From NCBI GenBank assembly GCA_965153455.1, contig OZ234494.1, forward strand, positions 1,426,001-1,490,000: DNA of 64,000 nucleotides, in the 5' to 3' direction. The notes under the pieces were generated by a model. That model searched no databases and was not told the DNA's origin. It was given only the letters and a program-made list of their open reading frames with translations. Origin of the DNA: Sphagnum compactum. Taxonomy: Eukaryota; Bryophyta; Sphagnopsida; Sphagnales. This document shows, piece by piece, positions 62,301 through 64,000 of the stretch; positions within the stretch are counted from its first letter, which is position 1; each line of letters starts with the position of its first letter. The position numbers were made by a program, and so were the translations under genes.

Positions 62301-64000
62301 AATGGTTGTCAATAAATTTTCACACACCACGGGGTGAAATCACACTATAAGGGGGCTGCTTTAGGCCAAAAAAAAAAAAAAAACTCTTTTTGAGTATATT
62401 TTGGGGGCAATTTTTCTTTGATTTCATCTAGCGTTTTGATAAACATATAAAATGGATTTTAATAAAAAGGCCTCCAACATAATTCTTGTCATCTTTCAAA
62501 TGAAAGTAATTATTCAACAAAATGTTTTTTTTCAACACATTTATGTTCGTTTGAATGAAAAACTTGTCTAGATGTTTTTTGTGAAATCACATGAGTTAAA
62601 ATTTTCAATTGTAATTGAAATGGTACAATCAATTCATATTCAATATATGACTAAGTAATTCTTTAAAATTTGCAATTATTTGAATCATTTTTAGAGAATA
62701 TTTGAACTTTGCAGTATATCATGACAACATTTAAATTCTCACAAATAATTTTTTTAATCATTTACTATTAATCAAAAAATATAGGTTCCTTTGAAATTTT
62801 CATTATTTTGCTATTGAACTACATTATTTTAAATATAATTTAGGAAAATCTCTTTTAATATTGGCTTGGTGGAAGTTGAAAGTTGCAAAGTTGTGAAAAA
62901 TAATATTTGTGACTACATTTTCTGGTCATTGTATTGTGCCTTCACCCTATGGATAACTCTTGTTTAAAATGATCAATGATTGTATTAATAATCAACAATA
63001 ACGTTAACATGAAAACAAATCATATACCTTGTTAATGAAACATAAGACATGTGCACATATGCGCTATGTATTTTGTTAATATCATTTATCAATGTGTTGG
63101 CTAAGTAAACCCATGTCAATTATTGTGGTGTATGGTTCTTCTTTTTTTTTGAAAGGTGTGGCCAAAGTAAGAAATAAGAAACTATTGAGCTTTCTTAAAT
63201 ATAATAAGCTTTAGTTTCATCCACCTTTTTAATTTAAAAAATGTATATGTTTTAAAAAAAATCCCTTGGTCACAATAAATTCTAATAAATTTTTGTCTTG
63301 AAGAATTCCATGTACATAATCAACTAAATAAATAATTTCAAATTTTAATGGTTAATTTTATGTAATGCTTTGAAAAAATGCTTGTTGAAAATTTCAAGTG
63401 TTGAATGGTAACCCAAGTATGAATATTTGTAATGTCATACAAAGTTAGAATTATTTCATGCATGCATTTCCACTTGTGGTGATTGTTGTGGATATAATAT
63501 TATACCATCCATGCTTGGTTCTAAGATTGCTCTTAGTAGGCGCTAGCTATTGCAAACCTCTTATGAGGGGTGCAAGGCTCACATTTGGGGGGAGCATGGC
63601 TTACATCTAGAATGCATGAATGAATTGAATGGGGTTATTGGAAAAATAATGGTTGACATAATATAACACATGTCAAGATGTTGCACCTACACGGCACCAC
63701 CATGGAACCCATGTGTCACCCACTTGGCACCTAAAATGACACCTACATTGGGGAAATGTTGGGGCGAGGGGGCGGTGATGTTTGAGATTGTTTGGGATTT
63801 TGGTGTTTTCAACATGTTCCAATAAAAACTCATGGGAACATGGAGTCTATCTATGGGACCCCCAAAATAGAAGGTTATGGAACATTTCCTTTGGTCTAAT
63901 TATAAATTTACAAGGGCACAATTTTGGGCAAAATATATCGGATAAATGTGGTGATATTGGGCACAATTTGGAGAATGGACACATGGGAACTTGGAGAGTA
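59400..64000. other. AT-rich gene-free stretch to the window end
   Basis: 59440-59640 is a run of CCTAGG/AAACCTA words with repeated TAAACCTAGG-TAAAC units. From 60940 to 61330 the sequence is a loose repeat of 'AATAGGAGTACAATGCACAACACAAAA'-like phrases (GATTCAATAAGAGT, GCACAACA) every 50-60 bp. The last 250 bp share GTTCC and GGGAAC words with the 29-kb repeat. No gene was recognised; the minus ORF at 60640-60822 matches nothing I know. Confidence 0.45.

Overview
The window reads as nuclear DNA of a land plant. Its genes are spliced with short GT-AG introns and one encodes a nuclear chloroplast protein (NdhO). It also holds a DYW-type PPR sequence and a plant cyclic-nucleotide-gated channel. 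The rest is AT-rich DNA full of decayed transposons and tandem repeats. The OSB/PPR/DYW pseudogene and the intron-rich cytosolic HSP90 lean towards a seed-free plant such as a fern, but this is inference and no species is claimed.

Layout. 194-1941 (+): the 3' exons of a CNGC channel whose 5' part lies outside the window. 1942-5544: gene-poor, with two dispersed repeats. 5545-10039 (-): a complete 12-exon cytosolic HSP90 with heat-shock elements about 720-760 bp upstream. 10974-12002: a direct tandem duplication of about 0.5 kb. 12000-23200: AT-rich DNA with (ACCTA)n foldbacks and a tRNA-derived SINE. 23258-28827: exon-like pieces of an unrecognised protein, the last three with matching splice phases and a coiled-coil C-terminus. 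29040-30414: two tandem repeat arrays. 31622-35730: three non-autonomous CACTA-type elements, each with a perfect 3-bp target-site duplication. 37000-38720: degenerate GCCATGTGGCA repeats, then six copies of a ~138-bp unit. 38948-41345 (+): a pseudogene joining OSB-like and PPR-DYW parts. 41899-44714 (+): a complete 9-exon 20S proteasome alpha-1 gene. 45828-49103: a small ORF, an AT-rich island, a foldback element and a DDE-transposase relic. 50878-51310: a GC-rich minisatellite. 53008-56274 (+): a complete 7-exon NdhO gene. 58030-58681 (-): a hAT transposase relic. 59190-59370: a second SINE, then nothing recognisable to 64000.

The four functional genes are unrelated housekeeping or organelle genes: ion channel, chaperone, proteasome and chloroplast NDH complex. 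They do not form a pathway. Three of them (HSP90, PAA, NdhO) were reconstructed here exon by exon. Each keeps frame through every junction and gives a protein of the family's usual length. The most interesting material is the repeat landscape and the OSB-PPR fusion pseudogene. I found no coherent new multi-gene system.
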